Positions 18,333 through 26,691 are shown, numbered from the stretch's first letter. The stretch is DNA of 64,000 bases from Pseudomonas sp. Gutcm_11s (GCF_028649395.1 NZ_JAQSUW010000013.1:1-64000); one strand, 5' to 3'. Numbers and translations are program-made. Notes: generated by a model not told the origin, from the letters alone.

Positions 18333-19142
18333 ATGAGCATCGCCGAGCGCAGCAAGCCCAGCCGCAAGCAGCATGTCCGCACCCTGTGGATTTCCGATGT
18401 TCACCTTGGTACACGCGACTGCCAGGCCGAGCGCCTGGCGGCCTTCCTCAAACGCTACCAGGCCGACCGGGTGTACCTGGTCGGCGACATCATCGACGGC
18501 TGGAAGCTGCGCGGTGGCATCTACTGGCCGCAGGCCCACACCAACGTGATCCGCCGCCTGCTGACCATGAGCAAGCGCGGCACCGAGGTGATCTACGTCA
18601 CCGGCAACCACGACGAATTCCTGCGCCGCTACTCCACGCTGATTCTCGGCAACATCCAGCTGGTCGACGAGGCGATCCACGAGACCGCCGACGGCCGGCG
18701 CCTGCTGGTGATCCACGGCGACCAGTTCGATGTGATCACCCGCTACCACAAGTGGCTCGCCTTCCTCGGCGACTCGGCCTACGAGTTCACCCTGACCCTC
18801 AACCGCTGGCTCAACCACTGGCGCGAGCGCTGGGGCTACGGCTACTGGTCGCTGTCGGCGTTCCTCAAGCACAAGGTGAAGACGGCGGTGAACTTCATCA
18901 GCGACTTCGAGGAGTCCATCGCCCACGAGTGCGTCAAGCGCGGCCTGGATGGCGCCGTCTGCGGCCACATCCACCACGCCGAGATTCGTCAGGTCGGCGG
19001 TGTCGAGTACATGAACTGCGGCGACTGGGTCGAGTCCTGCACGGCGCTGATCGAGCATCTCGACGGCAGCATCCAGCTCTATCGTCTCGCCGAGGACCAG
19101 GAGCAGATCCCCGCGGTGGCGAGCATAGGGCAGGCGGCATGA
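18333..19142 (+). CDS. plcP: PlcP-type metallophosphoesterase (phospholipase C for lipid renovation)
   Basis: 269 aa. Calcineurin-like metallophosphoesterase motifs: SDVHLG, VGDIIDGW, TGNHDEF, HGDQFD, GHIHHAE. Automated annotation would call it UDP-2,3-diacylglucosamine diphosphatase (LpxH-like). The overlap with a GT4 glycosyltransferase and the PHO half-sites upstream match the plcP-agt lipid-remodelling operons described in phosphate-starved marine bacteria and P. aeruginosa, where PlcP cleaves phospholipid head groups to leave diacylglycerol. Identity as PlcP rests on context plus family. CGGAGG ribosome site; stop overlaps the agt start (ATGA). Confidence 0.82.
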   Translation: MSIAERSKPSRKQHVRTLWISDVHLGTRDCQAERLAAFLKRYQADRVYLVGDIIDGWKLRGGIYWPQAHTNVIRRLLTMSKRGTEVIYVTGNHDEFLRRYSTLILGNIQLVDEAIHETADGRRLLVIHGDQFDVITRYHKWLAFLGDSAYEFTLTLNRWLNHWRERWGYGYWSLSAFLKHKVKTAVNFISDFEESIAHECVKRGLDGAVCGHIHHAEIRQVGGVEYMNCGDWVESCTALIEHLDGSIQLYRLAEDQEQIPAVASIGQAA

Positions 19143-20203
19143 GGGTACTGATCGTCAGCGATGCCTGGGCGCCGCAGGTCAATGGCGTGGTCACCAGCTT
19201 GCAGGCCCTGGTCAGCGAGCTGCGCGGGCTGGGGCACCTGGTCAAGGTGCTGTCGCCGCAGGATTTCCGCCATGTGCCGTGTCCGAGCTACCCGGAGATT
19301 CCCCTGGCCTGGGACCTGTGGCGGGTCGGCCCGGCGATCCGCGACTTTCGTCCGGACTGCGTGCACCTGGCCACCGAGGGGCCGCTGGGCTGGGCCGCGC
19401 GGAACTGGCTGACACGTCGTGGCCTGGCGTTCTCCAGCGCCATCCACACGCGTTTCCCCGAATACGTGAATACCCGCTGGCCGTGGATCGCGCTGCGCTG
19501 GGGCTACGCCTTCCTGCGCCGTTTCCATCGCCCCAGCCAGGCCGTGCTGGTCAGCACCGAGCGCCTGCGCGAGGAGTTCGCCGGCCAGGGGCTGAATCGC
19601 CTGCGGCTGTGGCGCAAGGGCGTGGATACCAGCCTGTTCCAGCCACGCGAGCGCCAGGCGGGTACGCCGGTGTTCCTCTATGTCGGCCGCCTGGCGGCGG
19701 AGAAGAACCTGCGCGCCTTCCTCGACCTGGATCTGCCGGGGGAGAAGCGCCTGGTCGGCGACGGCCCGGAACGCGAGGTACTGCAGCGCGACTACCCGCA
19801 GGCGCAGTTCTTCGGCTATCTGCAGGGCGGGGCCCTGGCGGAGCAGTTCGCTGCCGCCAGCGTGCTGGTGTTCCCTTCGCGTACCGACACCCTGGGCCTG
19901 GTGATGCTCGAGGCGCTGGCCTGTGGCACGCCGGTGGCGGCCTTTCCGGTGGCGGGGCCACTGGATGTGCTGCAGCCAGGGCTGACCGGGATCATGGATG
20001 AAGACCTGGCACAGGCCTGCCACGGGGCGTTGCAGCTGGATCGCCAGCTATGCGCCGAGCAGGCCGCGCGTCAGTCCTGGCGCGCTTCTGCGCTGGAATT
20101 CCTGAATTCGCAGCCACGGCTCGACGGTGAACCCCTCGGGCAAGTGTCGCCGCCGCGCCTGGTGGATCTGCCGAATGTAGGGCTTGACCTCAAGTCGACT
20201 TGA
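19139..20203 (+). CDS. agt: GT4-family glycosyltransferase, Agt-type glycolipid synthase
   Basis: 354 aa, GT-B fold: N-terminal acceptor domain (VSDAWAPQVNGVVTSLQAL), linker RKGVDTSLFQP, then the donor domain with LYVGRLAAEKNL, VGDGPER and PSRTDTLGLVMLEALACGTP. The start overlaps the plcP stop by four bases, so translation is coupled. In the described systems Agt glycosylates the diacylglycerol released by PlcP to form phosphate-free glycolipids. Sugar donor cannot be told from sequence. The final codons contain a SoxR-type palindrome (20189-20204) that belongs to the next gene's promoter. Confidence 0.82.
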   Translation: MRVLIVSDAWAPQVNGVVTSLQALVSELRGLGHLVKVLSPQDFRHVPCPSYPEIPLAWDLWRVGPAIRDFRPDCVHLATEGPLGWAARNWLTRRGLAFSSAIHTRFPEYVNTRWPWIALRWGYAFLRRFHRPSQAVLVSTERLREEFAGQGLNRLRLWRKGVDTSLFQPRERQAGTPVFLYVGRLAAEKNLRAFLDLDLPGEKRLVGDGPEREVLQRDYPQAQFFGYLQGGALAEQFAAASVLVFPSRTDTLGLVMLEALACGTPVAAFPVAGPLDVLQPGLTGIMDEDLAQACHGALQLDRQLCAEQAARQSWRASALEFLNSQPRLDGEPLGQVSPPRLVDLPNVGLDLKST

Positions 20204-20214
20204 GTCGGCAAGCT
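20184..20214 (+). promoter_or_regulatory. SoxR-type (MerR family) promoter/operator before the methyltransferase
   Basis: TTGACC -35 (20184-20189), a 19-bp spacer typical of MerR-family promoters, and a weak -10 CAAGCT (20209-20214). The spacer holds the 16-bp perfect palindrome CTCAAGTCGACTTGAG; the 18-bp site CCTCAAGTCGACTTGAGT differs from the SoxR consensus CCTCAAGTTAACTTGAGG at three positions. It overlaps the agt stop codon. No soxR gene is in the window. Confidence 0.62.
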
Positions 20215-20240
20215 GCTCCCATCAGCCATTCGATGGGAGC
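20215..20240 (+). other. Leader hairpin that pairs the methyltransferase ribosome site
   Basis: GCTCCCATC (20215-20223) is complementary to GATGGGAGC (20232-20240). The only plausible Shine-Dalgarno, GGGAG at 20235-20239, lies in the right arm, 6 bases before the ATG at 20246. There is no T run, so a translational rather than a terminator role is inferred. Confidence 0.5.
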
Positions 20241-20245
20241 ACCGC

Positions 20246-21076
20246 ATGACCACGCCAAACCTGTTCGACAACCAGCAGCGCCTGTGGAATGGCCCGGGTG
20301 GCCAGGCCTGGGTCGATTCCCAGCAACTGCTCGACGCACTGTTTTCACCGCTGCTGCCACCGCTTTTGCAGGGCCTTGGTGCCGGCGCGCGGGTGCTGGA
20401 TATCGGCTGCGGCACCGGGGCGACCAGCCTGGCCGCCGCCGATATCAGTGGTGATTGCCTGGGCATCGATATCTCGGCGCCCATGCTGGAACTGGCGCAA
20501 ATGCGCGCTGAGAGTGCGGGCAATCCGGCGCGTTTCGTCTGCGCCGATGCCCAGGCGCATGACTTTGCCGAGAACTCCTTCGACTGGCTGATCTCGCGCT
20601 TCGGCGTGATGTTCTTCGCCGATCCACAGGCGGCCTTCGCCAATCTGCGGCGGGGGGCCGCCAGCGGGGCACGGATGCGACTGCTGGCCTGGCGTGGCGC
20701 CGAGGACAATCCCTTCATGGTCTGCGCCGAGCGTGCGGCGGCGCCCTGGTTGCCGGCGCTGCCGCTGCGCCGGCCCGGTGCGCCGGGCCAGTTCGCCTTC
20801 GCCGATGCCGCACGGGTGCACGGCATCCTGCAGGCCGCTGGCTGGGACGATATAGGGATTCGGCCACTGGACGTGCCGCTGAGCATGCCGGAAGCCGCAC
20901 TGCAGCCCTACCTGAGCCGGCTGGGGCCGGTGGGCCTGGTGCTGCAGCAGTTACCGGAGGAGGAGAGAGCCGCGCTGCTGGCGCGGCTGCGGCAGGCCTT
21001 CGAGCCCTTCGTGAAGGGCGGCCGGGTCGAGTTCCCGGCGGCCTGCTGGCTGATCGAGGCGCGGGCTAGAGGATGA
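20246..21076 (+). CDS. Class I SAM-dependent methyltransferase
   Basis: 276 aa. Methyltransf_11/25-type Rossmann fold: motif I VLDIGCGTGATSLAAA, GIDISAPMLELA, then ADAQAHDFAENSFDWLISRFGVMFF. The acceptor is not identifiable; the family includes small-molecule methyltransferases. It has its own SoxR-type promoter, overlaps the end of cyaB by 11 bp (convergent), and lies between agt and cyaB, which I recall as neighbours in P. aeruginosa, so it may be an insertion. A redox-cycling small molecule as substrate is a guess from the promoter. Confidence 0.85.
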   Translation: MTTPNLFDNQQRLWNGPGGQAWVDSQQLLDALFSPLLPPLLQGLGAGARVLDIGCGTGATSLAAADISGDCLGIDISAPMLELAQMRAESAGNPARFVCADAQAHDFAENSFDWLISRFGVMFFADPQAAFANLRRGAASGARMRLLAWRGAEDNPFMVCAERAAAPWLPALPLRRPGAPGQFAFADAARVHGILQAAGWDDIGIRPLDVPLSMPEAALQPYLSRLGPVGLVLQQLPEEERAALLARLRQAFEPFVKGGRVEFPAACWLIEARARG

Positions 21077-22454
21077 CCTTGTCGCGCAGCTTCTCGGCGG
21101 CCAGGTTGAGGGCCTGGATGACCTTCTCCTTGTCGTAGTTCTGGATGCCGTTGGTATCCAGGTACATGGAGAAGCCCGGCATCTCGTGCTCGACGTAGCT
21201 GGAGCGGGCGCCCAGGTCGCGGCGGTGGTCCACCACATGGTAGATCTGCACCGGGCGGCTGAAGCCCTTGACCGCAATCTGGCCTTTGTCGCGGCACATG
21301 ATCAGGTCTTTCACCAGCGAGTAGGTCTCGTGGGAGATGAGGATCTCGCCGGCCTCGGAAGAGCTTTCCAGGCGGCTGGCCAGGTTCACTTCGCGGCCGA
21401 TGATGGTGTAGTCCATGCGCGTGTCGGCGCCGAAGTTGCCCACGGTGCAATAGCCGGTGTTGAGGCCCATGCGGATCTCCAGCGGCTTGGTGATGCCCTG
21501 GGCGCGCCACTGCTGGCGCAGCACCTTCATGTGCTTGCGCATGGCGATGGCCATGGAAACGGCGTTCACCGCGTCCTTCTTGGCGCCCTGGCTGCTTGGG
21601 TCGCCGAAGAACACCAGCACGCTGTCGCCGACGAACTTGTCGATGGTGCCGCCGTGCTTGAGGGCGATCTTCGACATCTCGTTGAGGTAGGTGTTGAGCA
21701 CGTCGGTGAGCTGCTCGGCCTCCAGCTCTTCGGTCAGTTCGGTGAAGCCCTTGATGTCGGAGAAGAACACGGTGAGCTTCTTGCGCTGGGTCTCCAGGCG
21801 CACGTGCTTCTTGCCGCTGAAGATCATTTCCCAGACCTGCGGCGACAGGTACTTGGCCAGGTTGCGGGCCAGGCGTGCAGCCTTTTCCTGCTCGCGCTTG
21901 ATCTCGCTGCGCGCCTGGTTCAGGCGCATGCCCTGCTCGTGGACGAAGAAGGCGGTGATGCAGACGTACAGGGTGGTAAGCAGGATGCTGACCAGCGACA
22001 CCAGGTTGGGTGTGGCGACGTTGATCTCCGGGCGGATCAGCGCCGTGTTCAGCGCCACGCTGCCGGCGGCCACCAGCAGGGCGACGCCCATGTTGCGCAG
22101 CCCCCCGGCAACCAGTGAGCTGAAGCCCAGCGTCAGCAGGAACATCAGCGCCGGCACCACCGAGAAGCCCATCAGCACGACGGCGGCGCCGGCGTGGATG
22201 GCGTCGATGAACAGCAGGATCAGCGTGGTCTGCTGCGGGTAATCACGCTTGAAACGGTTGCCCAGGTGATGCGCCAGGTGCGGGTACAGCAGGGCGTAGG
22301 GCACCAGCCAGAGGATGTCGTAGCCGAAGTGGTTGACGTAGGTGCCGGCGGCCAGGGCGGCGGCAGGGGCGATATAGGCCAGCACCCGCGAATAGTATTC
22401 GCGCAGCAGCGGGGCAGAAGGTGCCTGGGGAGCTTCCCGGACGATAGGCTTCAT
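21066..22454 (-). CDS. cyaB: CyaB-type class III adenylate cyclase
   Basis: 462 aa. N-terminal membrane domain of about six helices (MASE2 type, about 20-185), then a catalytic domain with FFSDIKGFTELTEELE (first metal Asp), DKFVGDSVLVFFGDP (second metal Asp) and YTIIGREVNLASRLES (transition-state Asn/Arg). Makes cAMP from ATP at the inner membrane; in P. aeruginosa CyaB is the main source of cAMP for Vfr. Length fits the P. aeruginosa protein. ATG at 22454; upstream ribosome site is weak. Confidence 0.92.
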   Translation of the reverse strand: MKPIVREAPQAPSAPLLREYYSRVLAYIAPAAALAAGTYVNHFGYDILWLVPYALLYPHLAHHLGNRFKRDYPQQTTLILLFIDAIHAGAAVVLMGFSVVPALMFLLTLGFSSLVAGGLRNMGVALLVAAGSVALNTALIRPEINVATPNLVSLVSILLTTLYVCITAFFVHEQGMRLNQARSEIKREQEKAARLARNLAKYLSPQVWEMIFSGKKHVRLETQRKKLTVFFSDIKGFTELTEELEAEQLTDVLNTYLNEMSKIALKHGGTIDKFVGDSVLVFFGDPSSQGAKKDAVNAVSMAIAMRKHMKVLRQQWRAQGITKPLEIRMGLNTGYCTVGNFGADTRMDYTIIGREVNLASRLESSSEAGEILISHETYSLVKDLIMCRDKGQIAVKGFSRPVQIYHVVDHRRDLGARSSYVEHEMPGFSMYLDTNGIQNYDKEKVIQALNLAAEKLRDKVIL

Positions 22455-22563
22455 GTATGCAGCGATCCCTGATGTTTTTCTGGCGCCTCTGACGGGCGTC
22501 TGGTCGGTCTGCAAGACCTGAGCCAGGAGTAATTCGGGCCGGGGGATCATAACCAGCCCATGG

Positions 22564-22587
22564 CCGGCGGCCAAGCTCGGCCGCCGG
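22564..22587. other. GC-rich hairpin downstream of the HD-domain gene
   Basis: CCGGCGGCC (22564-22572) pairs with GGCCGCCGG (22579-22587), 6-nt loop, 11 bases beyond the stop of the minus-strand HD gene. There is no T tract. It may mark the transcript end between that gene and cyaB. Confidence 0.4.
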
Positions 22588-22598
22588 ATGGCCGCGAA

Positions 22599-23174
22599 TC
22601 AGCTCATGGCCGCCTTGTACAGCGACTGCTTGGGCTGGGCGAAGACGCGGCGCAGCATGGGTTCGAAGAACTCCAGCGGCAGTGCTTCGGCTTCCGGGTC
22701 GAAGGCCGCGGCGTCGTAGCGGGCGCAGAACTCGATGGTGGCCTGGAACTGCGGGTGATCCTTGAACTGCTCGCGCAGGTGCCGATCCATGCCCAGGTGG
22801 TGGAAGAAGTAGTAGCCCTGGAAGATCGCGTGTTTCTCGATCATCCAGTGGTTCTCCGGGCTGACGAACGGCTTGAGGATGGCTGCGGCGATATCGGCGT
22901 GGTTGTAGGAGCCGAGGGTATCGCCGATGTCGTGGAGCAGGGCGCAGACCACGTACTCCTCGTCCCGGCCATCGCGGTGGGCGAGGGTGGCGGTCTGCAG
23001 CGAGTGGGTCAGGCGGTCGACCGGGAAGCCGCCGAAGTCACCATCCAGCAGGCGCAGGTGGGTGAGGATGCGATCCGGCAGCAGTTTGGCGTACTGGGCG
23101 AAATCCTTGGCGATGATGGCCCAGTCGTCTGCCGTGCCGTCTTCCATATGGGTGAAGCGTGCGTGAGCGTTCAT
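22599..23174 (-). CDS. HD-domain protein (phosphohydrolase or HD-type oxygenase)
   Basis: 191 aa, soluble. HD signature LLHDIGD (about 79-85) with an upstream His (LTHSLQTATLAHRDGRDEE) and a downstream His pair (NHWMIEKH, YYFFHHLG) that would complete a di-metal site. HD proteins of this size include nucleotide phosphohydrolases and iron-dependent PhnZ/MIOX-like oxygenases; motif reading alone does not separate them. It follows the Mpo1-like gene by 85 bases on the same strand. Upstream ribosome site is weak. Confidence 0.75.
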   Translation of the reverse strand: MNAHARFTHMEDGTADDWAIIAKDFAQYAKLLPDRILTHLRLLDGDFGGFPVDRLTHSLQTATLAHRDGRDEEYVVCALLHDIGDTLGSYNHADIAAAILKPFVSPENHWMIEKHAIFQGYYFFHHLGMDRHLREQFKDHPQFQATIEFCARYDAAAFDPEAEALPLEFFEPMLRRVFAQPKQSLYKAAMS

Positions 23175-23259
23175 CCGGCTGTTCTCTTGTTGTTATGCAG
23201 GATCACGGAGGCGCTGCGGCGGGCACGGTCCCGCCAGCAGCACTGGCGTTGCCTTCGAC

Positions 23260-23577
23260 TCAGAAGCGGATGCGGCCGGTGAAGGCGTCCTTGAGCATTA
23301 CCCAGTCGCCCATGAGGCTGTACAGCGGGTACTTGAAGGTGGCCGGCTTGTTCTTCTCGAAGACGAAGTGGCCGACCCAGGCGAAGCCGTAGCCGGCGAA
23401 GGGCAGGGCCACCAGCCACAGCCACTGCTGGGTGACGATGGCGTAGGCGAGGATGCTCAGCACCAGCAGGCTGCCGACATAGTGCAGGCGGCGGCACACG
23501 TCGTTGCTGTGCTCCTGCAGGTAGTAGGGGTAGAACTCTGCGAAGCTGTTGAAGCGTGCGGTGGTTTCAGCGCTCAT
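23260..23577 (-). CDS. Mpo1/DUF962-family membrane protein
   Basis: 105 aa. DUF962 (YGL010W/Mpo1) pattern: FAEFYPYYLQEHSNDVCRRL and HYVGSLLVL, two membrane helices, then GHFVFEKNKPATFKYPLYSL with the family His and GDW. Yeast Mpo1 is an Fe-dependent dioxygenase in alpha-oxidation of 2-hydroxy fatty acids; bacterial members are little studied. Strong AGGAGG ribosome site. Confidence 0.87.
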   Translation of the reverse strand: MSAETTARFNSFAEFYPYYLQEHSNDVCRRLHYVGSLLVLSILAYAIVTQQWLWLVALPFAGYGFAWVGHFVFEKNKPATFKYPLYSLMGDWVMLKDAFTGRIRF

Positions 23578-23687
23578 GGCGTACCTCCTGTCATTGTTGG
23601 TCGCAGTCTACGCGGGCGGTACCCGGCGGCCAGTGACATACAGTGCCAGTTTAGTATCCCAGCGCGCCGCCATTCAGGCGAGGCGGC

Positions 23688-23894
23688 TCACTTCTTGCCC
23701 GGGATGGGGAAGGACTTCAGCGCGTCGCGCAGGATCTTCCGGGCGACATCCTCGGGGCTGGACGGGGCCACATCGTTGAGCAGCGGCTGTTCCTCGGCAT
23801 CTGCGTCGCCATTGTCCTGCGCGGGCTCGGCCGTGCTTCGGTCCAGGCGTTCCTCGGTCTCGCGCAGCTCGTCATCCGAACCGACCATGCTCAT
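23688..23894 (-). CDS. Small acidic hypothetical protein, 68 aa
   Basis: Strongly acidic first half (DDELRETEERLDRSTAEP), then a possible amphipathic helix VARKILRDALKSFPIPGKK. No signal or membrane segment. AGGAA lies 4-5 bases before the ATG at 23894; an in-frame ATG two codons later is a possible alternative. Codon use looks genuine. Function unknown. Confidence 0.6.
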   Translation of the reverse strand: MSMVGSDDELRETEERLDRSTAEPAQDNGDADAEEQPLLNDVAPSSPEDVARKILRDALKSFPIPGKK

Positions 23895-24071
23895 ATCTTC
23901 CTGTGCTGGGTGGCCTGCGTTGTCAGCGGAATCCTAAACGACATTGCGCGCCAGCGCATGGGCCGAGGAGCGAGGGCGCGATTCACCTGGTCCATGATGG
24001 TATGGCTCCTGCGCCACGGGGTTAGTATTCTTGCGCCGCCAACCCGTGCGATTCATAGAACAACAAAGCCG

Positions 24072-25073
24072 ATGAGCGAACGTACCACCTCTTCCAGCTG
24101 GGCTTCCGGCATCGTCCAGGCGCTGGAGCTGAGCGGCGTGGATTGCCGCCAGCTGTTCGAGCGCCTGGAGCTGGACTACCAGGCCCTCAACGACCCGGAT
24201 GCGCGCTTTCCGCAGGACGCCATGACCCGTCTCTGGCACCTGGCCGTGGAAGCCTCCGGCAACCCGGCTATCGGCCTGAACATGGCGCGGGTGGTGCGGC
24301 CGTCGTCGTTCCACGTGGTGGGCTACGCGCTGATGTCCAGCCGCAACCTCCTGGAAGGTTTCAATCGCCTGGTGCGCTACCAGCGCATCATCGCCGAGGG
24401 CTCCGACCTCAGCCTGCGTCCACACCCGGAAGGCTACGAGCTGATCCTGGCGATTCACGGTGACCGCCTGCCGCCGGCCAAACAGAGCGCCGAGGCATCG
24501 CTGGCCTATTGCCTGGCCTTTTGCCGCTGGCTCACCGGCAAGTCGATCACGCCGCGCCGGGTGAATTTCCAGGGTGGCGCACCGGCCAATCGCGAGCTGT
24601 ACCAGCAGGCGTTCCAGGCGCCGCTGGAGTTCAATGCCGAGCACTATTCGCTGCTGTTCTCCCGCACCGACCTGGAGGCGCTGCTGCCCAGCGCCAACGA
24701 AGCGCTGGCGCAGCTGCACGACCGTTTTGCCGGCGAGTACCTGGCACGCTTCTCCGAGAGCCGGGTGACCCACCAGGTGCGCCAGGTGCTGTGCCGCCTG
24801 CTGCCCCAGGGCGAGCCCAAGCGCGAGGCGGTGGCCCAGGCGCTGCTGCTGTCCGAGCGCACCCTGCAGCGTCGCCTACAGGAAGAAGGCACCAGCTACC
24901 AGCAACTGCTCGACGACACCCGCCGCGAGCTGGCCGAGCAGTACCTGGCCCAGCCCAACTTGACCCTGCTGGAAATCGCCTACCTGCTCGGCTTCGCCGA
25001 TCCCAGCAACTTCTTCCGTGCCTTCCGCCGCTGGTTCGATGCCACTCCGGGCGAGTACCGCGCGCGGCTGTGA
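24072..25073 (+). CDS. AraC-family regulator with Arabinose_bd-type N-terminal domain
   Basis: 333 aa. The N-terminal ~200 residues fit the domain seen in OruR/ArgR-like and virulence AraC regulators (GVDCRQLFERLELDYQAL; SFHVVGYALMSSRNLLEGF), followed by an AraC DNA-binding domain (ALLLSERTLQRRLQEEGTSY; LTLLEIAYLLGFADPSNFFR). Ligand and targets unknown. ATG at 24072 is preferred; the frame is open upstream to 23910 but that stretch reads as intergenic. Convergent with trkH. Confidence 0.87.
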   Translation: MSERTTSSSWASGIVQALELSGVDCRQLFERLELDYQALNDPDARFPQDAMTRLWHLAVEASGNPAIGLNMARVVRPSSFHVVGYALMSSRNLLEGFNRLVRYQRIIAEGSDLSLRPHPEGYELILAIHGDRLPPAKQSAEASLAYCLAFCRWLTGKSITPRRVNFQGGAPANRELYQQAFQAPLEFNAEHYSLLFSRTDLEALLPSANEALAQLHDRFAGEYLARFSESRVTHQVRQVLCRLLPQGEPKREAVAQALLLSERTLQRRLQEEGTSYQQLLDDTRRELAEQYLAQPNLTLLEIAYLLGFADPSNFFRAFRRWFDATPGEYRARL

Positions 25074-25094
25074 GACACGCAGGCAGCTCGGTGT

Positions 25095-25235
25095 GCGCAG
25101 CGTGGCAAAGCGTAGCGAGCGGCCTGCTGGCTAGGCGCCCCGCAGCGAAAGGCGAGACATAGCGTCTGCTAGGCGAGCCTTGAGCGAGGACGCAACGACG
25201 CCAGAGGGGCGCGCAGTAGCTTTGCCACGTTGCGC
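25095..25235. repeat. 141-bp structured intergenic element with inverted-repeat ends
   Basis: 17-bp arms at 25095-25111 and 25219-25235 are complementary with one mismatch (GCGCARCGTGGCAAAGC), and an inner pair GCGCCCC (25135-25141) / GGGGCGC (25206-25212) nests inside. It fills the gap between the convergent araC and trkH genes and ends one base before the trkH stop codon. It has no visible relation to the elements at 9820 and 41357 apart from a similar length. Confidence 0.65.
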
Positions 25236-25236
25236 G

Positions 25237-26691
25237 TCAGTGGCGCCAGAAGGCGGGGAGCAGCAGCACCAGTACGGTGAGGATTTCCAGCCTGCCTAGC
25301 AGCATGCCGGCGCTCAACAGCCACTTGGCCGTGTCCGGCAAGCTGGAGAAGTTGCCGGCCGGGCCGATGACCGGTCCCATGCCCGGTCCCACGCCGGATA
25401 CCGTGCTGGCCGCGCCGGACAGCGCGGTGATCCAGTCCAGCCCGCACAGGCTCAGCGCCAGCGCCAGGGCGGCGATGGTGATGGTGAAGAAGAACGAGAA
25501 GGCCAGGATCGAGCGGACGATGTCTTCGTCCAGGCGGTGGCGGTTGTACTGCTGCTTGATCACCGCGCGCGGGTGCACCAGCTGCATCAGGTTGGCCTTG
25601 AGCAGGATGAACGCGACCTGGAAACGGAACACCTTGAGGCCGCCGGCGGTGGAGCCGGAGCAGCCGCCGACGAAGCCCAGGTAGAAGAACAGCATGGTCG
25701 AGAAGCCGCCCCACAGGCTGTAGTCGCCAAGGGCGAAGCCGGTGGTGGTCATGATCGAGGTGGTGTTCACCGCCACGTGGCGCAGCGCCTCGAACCAGTG
25801 CAGCTTGGTGGTCAGGGTGTACCAGGTGGCCAGCACCAGCCAGCTGCCGATCAGCATGAACATGAAGCCGCGCACCTGCTCGTCACGGATCAGCGCGCGG
25901 AAGTTGCCGCGCAGGGTCGAGACGTAGAGCACGAACGGCAGGCTGCCGCAGATCATCACCACCACCGCCACCCAGTGCACGGCAGGCTGCTGCCACTTGG
26001 CCAGGGAGGCGTCCGAGGTGGAGAAGCCGCCGGTGGAGATGGCCGACATGGAATGGTTGATGGCATCGAACAGGCTCATGCCGGCCAGCCAGAAGCCCAG
26101 TACGCCCAGGGCGCTGAGGCCGACATAGGCCACCACCATGTACTTGGCCACCATGTGCGAGCGCGGCATGACCTTGTCCGAGCGGTCCGAGGACTCGGTC
26201 TGGAACAGGCGCATACCACCGATGCGCAGCATCGGCAGGATCGCCACGGCCATGGCGATGAAGCCGATGCCGCCGAGCCAGTGCAGCAGCGAGCGCCAGA
26301 TCAGGATGCCCGGCGACATGCTGTCCAGCCCGGTGAAGATGGTCGCGCCGGTGGCGGTGATGCCCGACATGCTTTCGAAGTAGGCGTCGGTGAAGCTGGC
26401 GTGCTGGGTGAAGATGAACGGCAGGGTGGCGAAGATCGACACCAGTACCCAGCTGGAAACGGTCAGCATGTACATGTCGCGCGGGCGCAGCTGGCCGTGC
26501 TGCGGGCGGCCCTGGGCGATCATGGCGATGCCGGCGACGAAGGTGATCAGGCTCGACCAGAGGAAGGCGTTGATGCCCTGGGGCTGCTTGAACACCATCA
26601 GGGTGCCGACCGGGACCAGCATGCTCACCGCCAGGGTGACCAGGAAGATGCCGTTGATGAAGGCGAGAATGCGTAGGGTAGGCAGGGACAT
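25237..26691 (-). CDS. trkH: TrkH, potassium uptake channel subunit
   Basis: 484 aa, usual TrkH length, with about ten membrane helices and four P-loop repeats carrying selectivity-type residues (SGITATGATIFTG; AISTGGFSTSD; TTSIMTTTGFALGDYS; SGAASTVSGVGPGMGP). Forms the K+-conducting pore with the cytosolic regulator TrkA, not in this window. AAGGAA ribosome site before the ATG. Confidence 0.94.
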   Translation of the reverse strand: MSLPTLRILAFINGIFLVTLAVSMLVPVGTLMVFKQPQGINAFLWSSLITFVAGIAMIAQGRPQHGQLRPRDMYMLTVSSWVLVSIFATLPFIFTQHASFTDAYFESMSGITATGATIFTGLDSMSPGILIWRSLLHWLGGIGFIAMAVAILPMLRIGGMRLFQTESSDRSDKVMPRSHMVAKYMVVAYVGLSALGVLGFWLAGMSLFDAINHSMSAISTGGFSTSDASLAKWQQPAVHWVAVVVMICGSLPFVLYVSTLRGNFRALIRDEQVRGFMFMLIGSWLVLATWYTLTTKLHWFEALRHVAVNTTSIMTTTGFALGDYSLWGGFSTMLFFYLGFVGGCSGSTAGGLKVFRFQVAFILLKANLMQLVHPRAVIKQQYNRHRLDEDIVRSILAFSFFFTITIAALALALSLCGLDWITALSGAASTVSGVGPGMGPVIGPAGNFSSLPDTAKWLLSAGMLLGRLEILTVLVLLLPAFWRH

